DNA of 64,000 nt from Alcanivorax sp. S71-1-4 (lineage in GTDB: Bacteria > Pseudomonadota > Gammaproteobacteria > Pseudomonadales > Alcanivoracaceae), in contig NZ_AQOR01000005.1 of the NCBI RefSeq assembly GCF_009846755.1, forward strand, positions 124,001-188,000, in the 5' to 3' direction. Every line of letters begins with the position of its first letter. Position 1 is the stretch's first letter. The translations under genes were made by a program, and so were the position numbers. The notes below the pieces were generated by a model that ran no database searches, had not been told where the DNA came from, and saw only the letters and a list, made by a program, of their open reading frames with translations. Of this stretch, positions 43,892 through 53,109 are shown one piece after another.

Positions 43892-46354
43892 GTGCGATAC
43901 CCGGCTATCACGACGGCAGCCTGGCTGGCCACGGCTGGCGCAGCCTTCCTGCCCTGCATTGCCGCCTCAGCAGATCATGGGCCCAGCACCGTGGCAGACC
44001 TGCATACACTTGCCAACCTGCCAGGCAACGATATCGCCAGCCTGCGCGCGTTGGCGACGCGCCAGCGTCACTACACGGTGTATCCCGAACTGATACTGAA
44101 CGGCCTCAACACCGGCCACCCGCTGCCCATGCAACTGGGCGGTGACCACCCGTCACTCCAGCCCGCGCGATTGCGGGAACTCGGCCTGGCGTTGCCGGAG
44201 GCCTACGACACCGAGTGGGTGTCGATGCGGGAGCTGGGGGTGCAGGGCCACTACCAGCCTCAGCAGCAAAGACTGTACCTGGACGTGCCGGCGCAATGGC
44301 TGCCCGTGCAGTTCCGCCGCGCCGGCAACCGGTTGCACCGCAGCGCGCTCGCGCGGAGTAGCGGTGCGCTGCTGAACTATGATCTGTTCACCACCCGCCA
44401 GGAGGATGGCACGGTCTATTCCGCTGCCGGTCACGAAGCGCGGCTGTTTTCGCACCTTGGCACCCTGTCCTCCTCAGGCGTCGTCCGCTGGCAGGACAGC
44501 CCCGACATCCCGGCGCGAGACAACCGCTATGTCCGCCTGGATACCTTCTGGCGTCATACCGACCCGGAACAGATGCACACCTACACCCTGGGTGACACCT
44601 TGACCGGCGCTCTCGCCTGGAGCAGCAGCGTCCGGGTGGCAGGCGCGCAACTATCCCGCAATTTCGCCTCTCGTCCGGACCTGATTACCTTTCCCCTGCC
44701 CAGTATCAGCGGCTCTGCGGCGGTCCCGACGGCACTGGACATTTTTGTCAACGACCTCAAAGTCGGCGAGCAGGCACTGCAACCAGGCCCCTTCGTCCTG
44801 GAAACCACACCGGCGCTGACCGGCCTGGGCGAGGTCACCCTGATCACCACGGATACCCTGGGCCGCCAGGTCGCGAGTACCGTGCCCTTTTACGTCTCAC
44901 CTGAATTACTGCGCCCGGGCCTGGCGGACTACAGCCTCACCCTCGGCGCGCCACGCCGCCAGTTCGGCCAACGTTCAGCCGATTATCAGGACACTCTGCT
45001 GAGCAGCGGTGCGCTCCGCTACGGCGTGAATGACCTGCTCACGGTGGAAGGCACCGCCAGCCATGTGGATACCCTGCGCGTAGCCGGCGCCGGCGTGGTG
45101 ACACGGCTGGGCCTGCTCGGCGTCGGTGCGCTGGCCTACAGCCACAGCGCTACCGACCAGCTTGACGGCCACCAGCTCAGTGCACGCTATGAATATCGCC
45201 GCCGCGGGCTCGGGCTGAGTGCCCAGCATACCGAGCGCACTGCCGGCTTTCGTGATCTGGGCAACTATTTTTCTGCCGGTACCGCTGTACAGCAGATATC
45301 CCAGTTCAACAGTTATTTCACGTTGCCCCGCGGGCAAGGCAGCCTCAGTGCCAGCTATCTGCGCACCCGTCAATTCGACGGGGAACGGACTGACTTTCTT
45401 GTCATGAGCCACAGCCGCGCACTCTGGCACCGCGCGTCGCTGAATTTCAGCGTCAATCAGAACCTCCGCGAGCGCGAGGACCGGACCTTCCGTATCAGCC
45501 TGAACCTGCCCCTTGGCCTGCCACAGCATCGGCCAGTCAGCGTCGGCGCCGGCATGACCCGGCATCCGGACAGCCGCCAGAGTGTGGTGTCGCTGCGCCG
45601 GCCTGCCCAGCAGTTCTGGGATCTGGGCTGGGACCTCGCCAAAGGCTTTCAGGACGACAGCTTCAGCCGTGCCCATCTCGACTGGCGCACCCCTTACGCC
45701 CAGTTCCACGGCGGCGCCTTCGAACGCGACAGCGACACCACGTTGTTCGGCGGTGTCACCGGCTCACTGGCCTATGCCGGTGGCGGCCTGTTCGCGGCCA
45801 ACCGGATCGGTGACAGTTTTGCGGTGGTTGATACCGGGGGCTTCGCGGGCGTGCCGGTTCGTCAATCCAATCAACTGGTCGGGCATTCCAACCGGCAGGG
45901 TCATCTGCTGCTGCCCAACCTGGTGCCCTTCTCCCCCAACCGCATCAGCATTGATATCGACACGCTGCCGGTGGATGCGCTGGTGGCCCAGCCTGTTGCC
46001 CGCATTACGCCGGCCGACCTCAGCGGCGTCGTCGTGCACTTCGACATAACGCAGCAACACAGCGCCCTGCTCACGCTGGTCGATGACCAGGGCGCCCCTG
46101 TGCCACCAGGCCGGCCCGTGCGTTTGCCGAACGGGCGCAACACCGTCACCGGCCACGGCGGCGAAGTCTTCGCCACCGCCCTGCGAGACGGGACCAACAG
46201 CCTCCACGTGGTCGCCGGCAATGCGCAGACCTGCATCGCCACATTCGAATTCAGCAGCCAGGCGGGCACACTGCAGCGCCTGGGCACATTCACCTGCCAG
46301 CGCATACCACCCGTCCATTTGGACACGCATTCCCCCGGGGAGGGACACCCATGA
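43892..46354 (+). CDS. Outer-membrane usher of the Csu-type pilus
   Basis: The 820-residue protein has a signal peptide (MRYPAITTAAWLATAGAAFL), an N-terminal chaperone-binding domain (YPELILNGLNTGHPLPMQLG), the large 24-strand pore region (FFVNDLKVGEQALQPGPFVL-like plug area, SHVDTLRVAGAGVVTRLGLL barrel), and C-terminal plug-type domains ending in a Cys pair (TCIATFEFS, GTFTCQRIPP). It secretes and assembles pilin subunits. The start is GTG (43892) with a weak ribosome-binding site. The stop overlaps the chaperone start (ATGA). In the A. baumannii csu operon the chaperone precedes the usher; here the order is reversed. Confidence 0.9.
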   Translation: MRYPAITTAAWLATAGAAFLPCIAASADHGPSTVADLHTLANLPGNDIASLRALATRQRHYTVYPELILNGLNTGHPLPMQLGGDHPSLQPARLRELGLALPEAYDTEWVSMRELGVQGHYQPQQQRLYLDVPAQWLPVQFRRAGNRLHRSALARSSGALLNYDLFTTRQEDGTVYSAAGHEARLFSHLGTLSSSGVVRWQDSPDIPARDNRYVRLDTFWRHTDPEQMHTYTLGDTLTGALAWSSSVRVAGAQLSRNFASRPDLITFPLPSISGSAAVPTALDIFVNDLKVGEQALQPGPFVLETTPALTGLGEVTLITTDTLGRQVASTVPFYVSPELLRPGLADYSLTLGAPRRQFGQRSADYQDTLLSSGALRYGVNDLLTVEGTASHVDTLRVAGAGVVTRLGLLGVGALAYSHSATDQLDGHQLSARYEYRRRGLGLSAQHTERTAGFRDLGNYFSAGTAVQQISQFNSYFTLPRGQGSLSASYLRTRQFDGERTDFLVMSHSRALWHRASLNFSVNQNLREREDRTFRISLNLPLGLPQHRPVSVGAGMTRHPDSRQSVVSLRRPAQQFWDLGWDLAKGFQDDSFSRAHLDWRTPYAQFHGGAFERDSDTTLFGGVTGSLAYAGGGLFAANRIGDSFAVVDTGGFAGVPVRQSNQLVGHSNRQGHLLLPNLVPFSPNRISIDIDTLPVDALVAQPVARITPADLSGVVVHFDITQQHSALLTLVDDQGAPVPPGRPVRLPNGRNTVTGHGGEVFATALRDGTNSLHVVAGNAQTCIATFEFSSQAGTLQRLGTFTCQRIPPVHLDTHSPGEGHP

Positions 46355-47085
46355 CCAGCCATCTGTCTTGCCGTCTGTTTTACCTGCTGTTTCGCGCCCC
46401 GTTGCTGTACGGCACCCTGTGCCTGACGCTGGCCAGGGCGGACGGCATCGTCATCAGCCCCACGCTGGTGACCCTGGCGCCTGACCAGCACACGCAGATC
46501 GTCACCCTGCAGAACAACTCGCCACAACCGCGCTACTACCAGGTGCAGCTTTTCGCCTGGCAACAGCAGGCGGGCGAAAACCTGTATGCACAACAGGACA
46601 GCCTGCTCGTCACCCCACCGATCAGTGAAGTGCCCGCCGGCGAGCAACAGTTGATACGCATTATCCGCCCGAGCCGGAGCGCCCCCACCCGGGAACAGAG
46701 CTACCGGCTGATCATCAGCGAGATCCCGGACGATAGCAGCGGCACAGGCGTGCTGGCGGTCGACATGCTGCTGCGATTATCACTGCCGGTGTTCGCCCAG
46801 GGCACCACCCCCGCCCAGGCGGCCCTGAACGCGCGTCTGACGCCACACCAGGCGGGGCAACAGGTGAGCCTGCACAACCTCGGCGGCCGGCATGCACGGC
46901 TGACGCACGGTGAATGGCTGTTCAACGATGATTCGGCCCGGCCCTGGCAGGCCGGTTTGATCGGCTACGTATTGCCGGGCCAGACGATGCAATGGCCAGC
47001 CGGCGAATTGCCTGAACAGCCCAGAGCCCTGCGGCTGCACGTCAACGGCACCACGCAGACCCTGACCCTGGGAGAAACACCATGA
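46351..47085 (+). CDS. Periplasmic pilus chaperone (CsuC-like)
   Basis: The 244-residue product has a signal peptide ending ...LTLARADG and the PapD-like two-Ig-domain chaperone pattern: IVISPTLVTLAPDQHTQIVT in strand A1, LLVTPPISEVPAGEQQLIRI and REQSYRLIISEIPD, then the second domain to residue ~240. It carries subunits to the usher by donor-strand complementation. The ATGA overlaps at both ends show tight coupling in the pilus operon. Confidence 0.88.
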   Translation: MTSHLSCRLFYLLFRAPLLYGTLCLTLARADGIVISPTLVTLAPDQHTQIVTLQNNSPQPRYYQVQLFAWQQQAGENLYAQQDSLLVTPPISEVPAGEQQLIRIIRPSRSAPTREQSYRLIISEIPDDSSGTGVLAVDMLLRLSLPVFAQGTTPAQAALNARLTPHQAGQQVSLHNLGGRHARLTHGEWLFNDDSARPWQAGLIGYVLPGQTMQWPAGELPEQPRALRLHVNGTTQTLTLGETP

Positions 47086-48065
47086 GACGCCGGCTTACCC
47101 TGCTCGCCATACTCCTGTGCCACACGCAGACCGCCTTCGCGATCAGTTGCAGCATTACCGGCTCACCGGTGGTGAATTTCGGCAACATCGACCCGTTTTC
47201 CGCCACCAGCACCGACATCACCCAGACACTTTCCTGGACCTGCAACAAGCCCGTGCTTGACGCGTTATCCGCCACCCTGTGCATCTACGCAACGCGCGGC
47301 AATGCCTCCACCACCGGATCGGTCACGCCACGGGAAATGGCACACAGCAGCGGCTCCCCGACCATCAACTACAACCTGTATCGCAATGCGGCCCGCACCC
47401 AGGTCATCGGCCAGGCCGGTGAGACGGTCAACCAGGGCATCGCCGTGCCCGTGAACTTCAGCCTGCTGGGCTGCGTCATCATCCTGGCCTGCTCCACCAG
47501 CGGCACCGCGACGCTGTACGGACGCCTGACCGCACCGGTCAACGCCGCCAGCAAGGCCGGCAACTATGTCAGCAGCATGGCCAACTCCCGCGTTTCTGTT
47601 ATCTCCGGCACCCTGACCGGCAATTGCGACAATCAGAATCTGGCCGCCAGTTCCACCTACGTGCTGCAGGCCCAGGCCACTGTCCTGGACCAGTGCCGGG
47701 TGAGCGCCACCGATATGGCCTTCGGCCCCCACGGCCTGCTGCTGGCCCCGGTGGATGCGCAATCCACGGTCAGTGTACGTTGCAGCAACGAAACCGATTT
47801 CAGCGTCAGCCTGGACAACGGCCTGAACGCCGCCGGCAGCCAGCGGCGCATGGTCAGCGCCGGCAGCAACCTGCTGCCGTATGAGATCTATCGTGACGGC
47901 GCGCGGACACAGCGCTGGGGCAGCGCCCCCGGCGAGACCGTCACCGGCGTCGGGCTGGGCACCGCCACTGTATTGGACCTGCCTGTGTACGGCCGCGTGC
48001 CGGCCAACACGCTCGCAGCCCCCGGCGATTACACCGATACCCTTACCGTGGAAGTCACTTTCTAG
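47082..48065 (+). CDS. Csu-type tip adhesin with two spore-coat-U domains (CsuE-like)
   Basis: The 327-residue protein has a signal peptide ending ...TAFAIS, a first Csu domain (residues ~20-170: SCSITGSPVVNFGNIDPFSA, Cys pairs) and a second one (~185-327: DQCRVSATDMAFGPHGLLLA, VSVRCSNETDFSVSLDNGLN, ending YTDTLTVEVTF). Two-domain proteins of this kind form the pilus tip and contact surfaces. It is the last gene of the operon. Length and layout fit CsuE. Confidence 0.87.
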   Translation: MRRRLTLLAILLCHTQTAFAISCSITGSPVVNFGNIDPFSATSTDITQTLSWTCNKPVLDALSATLCIYATRGNASTTGSVTPREMAHSSGSPTINYNLYRNAARTQVIGQAGETVNQGIAVPVNFSLLGCVIILACSTSGTATLYGRLTAPVNAASKAGNYVSSMANSRVSVISGTLTGNCDNQNLAASSTYVLQAQATVLDQCRVSATDMAFGPHGLLLAPVDAQSTVSVRCSNETDFSVSLDNGLNAAGSQRRMVSAGSNLLPYEIYRDGARTQRWGSAPGETVTGVGLGTATVLDLPVYGRVPANTLAAPGDYTDTLTVEVTF

Positions 48066-48242
48066 CGGGGCGTCACCCACAACAAGCAGGCTATTCCAGC
48101 CCACGCGGGTCCACGCGCCCCGCCGGTCCACGCTGGTGCTCTGCATCGACAGAACCGATCATTTCCATCAAGGCCGCCCATGCGCATGGCGGCGCATATA
48201 CCGCTATAGTGTGGGCTGCCTGATTTGCCCGGAGCTGTACCC

Positions 48243-49883
48243 ATGAAAGCCTCTGATCTGTTCGTCAAGGCACTGGAAACCGAAGGTGTCGAGTACCTGT
48301 TCGCCATTCCCGGCGAAGAAAACCTGGACCTGCTGGAATCCCTGCGGCACTCCTCCATCCGCCTGATCGTGACCCGTCACGAGCAGGCCGCCGGCTTCAT
48401 GGCCGCCACCTATGGCCGCCTGACCGGCCGTGCCGGGGTCTGCCTCTCCACCCTCGGCCCGGGCGCCACCAACTTCGTCACGGCCGCCGCCTACGCCCAG
48501 CTTGGCGGCATGCCGATGGTGATGCTCACCGGCCAGAAGCCGATCAAGAGCAGCAAGCAGGGCCAGTTCCAGATCATCGACGTGGTCGACATGATGCGCC
48601 CACTGACCAAGTTCACCCGGCAGATCGTCAGCGGCGACAGCGTCCCCTCGCGCATTCGCGAAGCCTTCCGGCTGGCACAGGAAGAGCGCCCCGGCGCCAC
48701 CCACCTTGAATTGCCGGAGGACATCGCCCGCGAGCACAGCAACATGTCAGTGCTGCTGCCCAGCTTTGGCCGCCGGCCGACGGCGGAAGAAAAAGCCGTG
48801 CGCGCTGCGGCCGACGCCATCCGCCAGGCCAAGCGCCCGCTGCTGCTGGTCGCCGCCGGCGCCAACCGCAAGCTGACCTGCAAGATGCTGCGCCAGTTTG
48901 TCGACAAACTCGGCATCCCCGTGGTCACCACGCAGATGGGCAAGGGCGTGATCGACGAGACCGACCCGCGCTTTATCGGCAATACGGCGCTGTCAGATGG
49001 CGACTTCGTGCACCGCGCCATCCACGCCGCCGACCTGATCATCAACCTCGGCCATGACGTGGTCGAAAAGCCACCGTTCTTCATGCGGGCCGGCGGGCCG
49101 AAAGTGGTGCACATCAACTTCAACTCCGCCCAGGTGGACCCGGTGTACTTCCCGCAGATCGAAGTGGTGGGCGACATCGCCAACAGCCTGTGGCAGTTGA
49201 AAGAAAGCATCGAGCCGCAACCGCACTGGGATTTCTCCGAGTTCCAGCGCATCCGCGATGCCCTGAAAACCCACATCACCGAAGGCGCCGACAGCGATGC
49301 CTTCCCGATCATTCCACAACGGCTGGTGCGCGATATCCGCAAGGTGATGCCGGAAAACGGCATCATCGCGCTGGACAACGGCATGTACAAAATCTGGTTC
49401 GCGCGCAACTACCCCGCCTACCTGCCGAACACCGTGCTGCTGGACAACGCCCTGGCCACCATGGGCGCCGGCCTGCCGTCAGCGATGGCGGCCAAGCTGG
49501 TGTACCCGGACCGCCGCGTGATGGCGATCTGTGGCGACGGTGGCTTCATGATGAATTCGCAGGAGATGGAAACCGCCGTGCGCCTGGGGCTGGACCTGGT
49601 GGTGCTGGTGTTGCGCGACGACGGCTACGGCATGATCAAGTGGAAACAGGCGCAGATGAACTTCGACGACTACGGGCTGGATTTCGGCAACCCGGATTTT
49701 GTCGACTATGCCCGCGCCTACGGCGCCAGCGGTCACCGTGTGGAAAAGACCGCTGACCTCGCCCGGCTGATCGAGGAATGTTACAGCGCCGGCGGCGTTC
49801 ACCTGATTGACGTGCCGGTGGACTACCGCGACAACGACCGCATTCTCAACAATGAAATTCGCGAACTGAGCCAGGCGCTGTAA
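48243..49883 (+). CDS. ThDP-dependent acetolactate-synthase-like large subunit
   Basis: The 546-residue enzyme has the three ThDP-enzyme domains. The PYR domain has GVEYLFAIPGEENLDLLESL and the catalytic Glu in RHEQAAGFMAATYG. The middle domain lies at ~190-330. The PP domain has CGDGGFMMNSQEMETAVRLG and LRDDGYGMIKWKQ (GDG...N motif). No small subunit is present, and the partner is an aldehyde dehydrogenase rather than ilvN/ilvC, so this is probably a catabolic or specialised carboligase or decarboxylase. A TATAGT hexamer lies near 48204 and GGAG before the ATG. Confidence 0.9.
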   Translation: MKASDLFVKALETEGVEYLFAIPGEENLDLLESLRHSSIRLIVTRHEQAAGFMAATYGRLTGRAGVCLSTLGPGATNFVTAAAYAQLGGMPMVMLTGQKPIKSSKQGQFQIIDVVDMMRPLTKFTRQIVSGDSVPSRIREAFRLAQEERPGATHLELPEDIAREHSNMSVLLPSFGRRPTAEEKAVRAAADAIRQAKRPLLLVAAGANRKLTCKMLRQFVDKLGIPVVTTQMGKGVIDETDPRFIGNTALSDGDFVHRAIHAADLIINLGHDVVEKPPFFMRAGGPKVVHINFNSAQVDPVYFPQIEVVGDIANSLWQLKESIEPQPHWDFSEFQRIRDALKTHITEGADSDAFPIIPQRLVRDIRKVMPENGIIALDNGMYKIWFARNYPAYLPNTVLLDNALATMGAGLPSAMAAKLVYPDRRVMAICGDGGFMMNSQEMETAVRLGLDLVVLVLRDDGYGMIKWKQAQMNFDDYGLDFGNPDFVDYARAYGASGHRVEKTADLARLIEECYSAGGVHLIDVPVDYRDNDRILNNEIRELSQAL

Positions 49884-49921
49884 GCGCCCCTTCTCACCCG
49901 GCAGAGCCGAAGGAGAGCAGT

Positions 49922-51349
49922 ATGTTGAAGGAAGCCTATCCCTACTACCTCGCCAACGAGGCGGTGTACGCGAACAAGGATCTGAAAGTCACCGACAAAT
50001 ATTCCGGTGAGGTCGCCACCCATGTGGCCATGGCTGACGCCAAGGCGATTGATCAGGGCATCGCCGCCGCCGTGAACGCCACCCGGGCCATGGCGGCGCT
50101 GGCGCCGTATGAACGCCAGGAAATCCTGAACCACTGCGTGAAACGCTTTCAGGAACGTGCCGAAGAACTGGCCATGGCACTGTGCATCGAGGCAGGCAAA
50201 CCGATCCGGGATTCGCGAGGCGAAGTCGGCCGCCTGATCGACACGTTCCGGGTCGCCGCCGAGGAAGCCGTGCGCATTGATGGCGAAGTGCTGAACCTGG
50301 AAATCTCCGCCCGGGCCAAAGGGTATCGTGGCTTTACCAAACGTGTGCCGATCGGCCCCTGTTCCTTTATTTCACCTTTCAATTTTCCGCTGAACCTGGC
50401 CGCCCACAAGGTCGCGCCGGCCATCGCTGCCGGCTGCCCGTTCGTGCTCAAGCCGGCCAGCCGCACGCCGATCGGCGCACTGATCATTGGCGAAGTGCTG
50501 GCCGAAACCAACCTGCCGAAAGGCGCCTTTTCGATCCTGCCGTGCCACCGCGAAGGCGCCGACCTGTTCACCGAAGACGAACGCCTGAAACTGCTCAGCT
50601 TCACCGGCTCGCCTGCCGTGGGCTGGGACCTGAAGGCCCGCGCGGGCAAGAAGCCGGTGGTGCTGGAGCTGGGCGGTAACGCAGCCTGCGTCGTGGACAG
50701 CGATGCCGACCTGGAGGACGCCGTGGCACGCATCGTGTTCGGCGCCTTCTATCAGTCCGGCCAGAGCTGTATCGGCGTGCAGCGCATCTACGTGCACACC
50801 ACGCTCTACGGCAAGTTCAAGCAGAAGCTGGTGGAAAAGACCAAGGGCCTGCGCATGGGCGATCCGCGCGACGAGGACACCTTCATCGGCCCGGTGATTT
50901 CCGAGGGTGAAGCCAAGCGCCTGGAAGACTGGATCAACGAAGGCGTGGAACGCGGCGGCACGCTGCTCTGCGGCGGCAAGCGCGATGGCGCCATGCTGGA
51001 AGCCACGCTGCTGGAAAACGTCCCGGCCGGCTGCAACATCGTCGAGGAAGAAGCCTTCGGCCCGGTGGCCGTGCTGGAACCCTTCGAGGACTTCGACGCG
51101 GTACTGGACAAGGTCAACCAGAGCACCTTTGGCCTGCAGGCCGGCATCTTTACCCGCGACCTGTACAAGGCCCAGAAAGCCTGGGATGTGCTGGAGGTCG
51201 GCGGTGTCGTGATCGGCGACGTGCCGTCCTGGCGCGTGGACAACATGCCCTACGGCGGCGTGAAGGATTCCGGCCTTGGCCGGGAGGGCATCCGCTGGGC
51301 GATCCGCGATATGACCGAAGAACGCCTGCTGGTCATCCGCACACCGTAA
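49922..51349 (+). CDS. NAD(P)-dependent aldehyde dehydrogenase
   Basis: The 475-residue enzyme has PIGPCSFISPFNFPLNLAAH, FVLKPASRTPIGALIIGEVL, FTGSPAVGWDLKARAG, catalytic Glu in LELGGNAACVV and catalytic Cys near residue 283 in QSGQSCIGVQRIYVH. It ends with the usual MPYGGVKDSGLGREG region. It follows the ThDP gene by 38 bp with a strong AAGGAG, so they form an operon. Such a pair could oxidise an aldehyde produced by a ThDP decarboxylase. Substrate is unknown. Confidence 0.92.
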   Translation: MLKEAYPYYLANEAVYANKDLKVTDKYSGEVATHVAMADAKAIDQGIAAAVNATRAMAALAPYERQEILNHCVKRFQERAEELAMALCIEAGKPIRDSRGEVGRLIDTFRVAAEEAVRIDGEVLNLEISARAKGYRGFTKRVPIGPCSFISPFNFPLNLAAHKVAPAIAAGCPFVLKPASRTPIGALIIGEVLAETNLPKGAFSILPCHREGADLFTEDERLKLLSFTGSPAVGWDLKARAGKKPVVLELGGNAACVVDSDADLEDAVARIVFGAFYQSGQSCIGVQRIYVHTTLYGKFKQKLVEKTKGLRMGDPRDEDTFIGPVISEGEAKRLEDWINEGVERGGTLLCGGKRDGAMLEATLLENVPAGCNIVEEEAFGPVAVLEPFEDFDAVLDKVNQSTFGLQAGIFTRDLYKAQKAWDVLEVGGVVIGDVPSWRVDNMPYGGVKDSGLGREGIRWAIRDMTEERLLVIRTP

Positions 51350-51365
51350 AATAATCTCCCCGCCC

Positions 51366-51393
51366 TTGAATCCCGGGGCGGGGACACTATCCT
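51366..51393 (+). promoter_or_regulatory. Promoter of the guanidinium exporter
   Basis: TTGAAT (51366-51371) and TATCCT (51388-51393) are spaced 16 bases. The start would fall near 51400, just ahead of the first riboswitch hairpin at 51403. A GC-rich inverted repeat (CCCCGCCC/GGGCGGGG) overlaps the -35 region and may end the preceding aldehyde dehydrogenase transcript. Confidence 0.55.
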
Positions 51394-51402
51394 GTGCTGG
51401 CT

Positions 51403-51449
51403 GGCAGAGACGACTCTGCCCGCTCCACCTTGCTCCAGGGGACGGCCCC
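51403..51449 (+). promoter_or_regulatory. Guanidine-II (mini-ykkC) riboswitch
   Basis: Two hairpins with ACGR loops are present: GGCAGAG-ACGA-CTCTGCC (51403-51420) and GGGG-ACGG-CCCC (51438-51449), separated by 17 bases. This is the defining architecture of the guanidine-II class, and the next gene is a Gdx/SugE-type exporter, the usual target. Guanidine binding between the two loops would expose the downstream ribosome-binding site (AATGAGGA near 51460). Confidence 0.93.
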
Positions 51450-51468
51450 GCTTAATGAGGAAACCGTC

Positions 51469-51780
51469 ATGCCCTGGATTCTCCTGTCTGTCGCAGGTCT
51501 GCTGGAAGTGGTCTGGGCCGTGGGCCTGAAGCGCCTTGATGCAGAGGCTCCCCTGTTACTCTGGTTCGGTGTCGTCTCGGCACTGCTCGGCAGCGTTGCG
51601 CTGCTGGCACTGGCCATGCGCGACTTACCACTGTCGCTCGCTTATCCGCTGTGGGTGGGCATCGGCCTGCTGGGATCGGTGCTGGCCGGCATGCTGCTGT
51701 TCGGCGAGAGTGTGTCCCCGTTGAAATGGGCCAGCCTCGCGCTGATCGCGCTGGGCATGCTGGGCCTAAAAGCTCTTTAG
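51469..51780 (+). CDS. gdx: Guanidinium exporter (Gdx/SugE, SMR family)
   Basis: The 103-residue SMR protein has the Gdx signature in helix 1: MPWILLSVAGLLEVVWAVGL with Glu13 and Trp16, the residues that define the guanidinium-selective subtype. SLAYPLWVGIGLLGSVLAGM follows in helix 3, and GES in FGESVSPLKWASL matches SugE. It works as a dual-topology dimer that exchanges guanidinium for protons. Control by the riboswitch upstream confirms the substrate class. It ends just before palindromic repeat copy 3. Confidence 0.95.
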   Translation: MPWILLSVAGLLEVVWAVGLKRLDAEAPLLLWFGVVSALLGSVALLALAMRDLPLSLAYPLWVGIGLLGSVLAGMLLFGESVSPLKWASLALIALGMLGLKAL

Positions 51781-51785
51781 GTGCG

Positions 51786-51954
51786 GTAGGGTGGGTAGAG
51801 CCAAAGGCGAAACCCACCATGTCCATGCCCGTCATTCACTCCCGCAAAACCATCGAAATCACCCAGCTTGGGAGGTGGGTAGTTTCGATGGTTTTGTGCG
51901 AGCAGTGTGCGACATGGTCCCGGTGGGTTTCGCCTTTGGCTCTACCCACCCTAC
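51786..51954. repeat. Palindromic repeat element, copy 3 of 4
   Basis: Outer arms GTAGGGTGGGTAGAGCC... and its complement extend over about 33 bp each. Inner arms GCAAAACCATCGAAA and TTTCGATGGTTTTG form a second stem. At 169 bp it is the shortest complete form. It sits between the converging gdx (stop 51780) and nitronate monooxygenase (stop 51965) genes, filling the gap, which suggests a bidirectional terminator or gene-end insulator. Confidence 0.92.
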
Positions 51955-51964
51955 GGGAGAAAAA

Positions 51965-52942
51965 TCAGAACGGGGCGGTGTAGCCGATGAAACGCTCACG
52001 CGCTTCGTCAAATTCCGCCTTCAGACGATCCACCAGTTCCGCCACCGGCGGTGCATCGGTGATACCGCCGATGCCCTGCCCGGAACCGAGAATGTCCTTC
52101 CAGACTTTTTTGTCGCTGTTGCCCCCGGAGCCGAAGTTCATTTTTGAAGGATCCGATTCCGGCAGGTTGTTCGGATCGTAACCCGCTTCCACCACCGACT
52201 GCTTGAGATAATTGCCATGCACACCGGTGAACAGATTGCTGTAGAGCACGTCTTCGGCAGTGCCTTCGATCAGCAGCCGTTTGTAGCGCTCGTCGGAATT
52301 GGCTTCCTCGGTGGCAATGAAACGCGTGCCCATGTAGGCGAAGTCCGCCCCCATGGCCACGGCGCCGGCAATCGCGTGGCCGTCACCGATGGCGCCTGAC
52401 AGGATCACTGTCCCTTCGAACCACTGCTTCACTTCGCGCAGCAGCGCGAACGGGCTTTGCGTACCGGCATGGCCACCCGCCCCGGCGGAGACCAGAATCA
52501 GACCGTCCACACCCTGTTCGGCCGCCTTGCGCGCATGACGCTGGTTAATCACATCGTGGAAGACCAGGCCGCCATAGGAATGGGCGGCTTCCACCAGCTC
52601 TGACGGTGGGCGCAGGCTGGTAATGATGATCGGCACCTGTTCTTCCACGCACACTTTCATGTCGTCAATCAGGCGATCATTGCTGGCGTGGCAAATCTGG
52701 TTCACGGCAAACGGTGCCACCGGCTTGCCCGGATTCGCTTCAGCGTATTCGGCCAGTTCACGCTTGATACGCTGGATCCATTCGCGCAGCACCGACTGCG
52801 GGCGCGCATTCAGGGCCGGGAACGAGCCGACAATACCGGCCTTGCACTGGGCAATGACCAGTTCCGGACCGGACACAATAAACATCGGTGAGGCAATCAC
52901 CGGCAGCGACAAACGACCTTTGAACAACTCAGGCAAAGCCAT
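51965..52942 (-). CDS. Nitronate monooxygenase (2-nitropropane dioxygenase family)
   Basis: The 325-residue FMN enzyme has the NPD barrel: LPVIASPMFIVSGPELVIAQ, NQICHASNDRLIDDMKVCVE, VFHDVINQRHARKAAEQGVD, SAGAGGHAGTQSPFALL, and ILSGAIGDGHAIAGAVAMGA, then ADFAYMGTRFIATEEA. It oxidises alkyl nitronates and related compounds. The ATG at 52942 has AGAGGAAG upstream and starts the conserved MALPELFKGRLSLPV; the frame is open to 53020 without support. It converges with gdx. Confidence 0.92.
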   Translation of the reverse strand: MALPELFKGRLSLPVIASPMFIVSGPELVIAQCKAGIVGSFPALNARPQSVLREWIQRIKRELAEYAEANPGKPVAPFAVNQICHASNDRLIDDMKVCVEEQVPIIITSLRPPSELVEAAHSYGGLVFHDVINQRHARKAAEQGVDGLILVSAGAGGHAGTQSPFALLREVKQWFEGTVILSGAIGDGHAIAGAVAMGADFAYMGTRFIATEEANSDERYKRLLIEGTAEDVLYSNLFTGVHGNYLKQSVVEAGYDPNNLPESDPSKMNFGSGGNSDKKVWKDILGSGQGIGGITDAPPVAELVDRLKAEFDEARERFIGYTAPF

Positions 52943-53109
52943 GCACACTTCCTCTTTCCTGCGAGTATTCCCGGGCAGCCAACGGCCCGGCAATCTGGAC
53001 GATCCAGGGGGATATTTCACGAACGGTCACGGACATTATCAGTTTTGCGCGCCCATCGGCAGTGACCGGATATGACATTCACCGGTGGGAAAAGGCGACT
53101 TTCTGGTCA

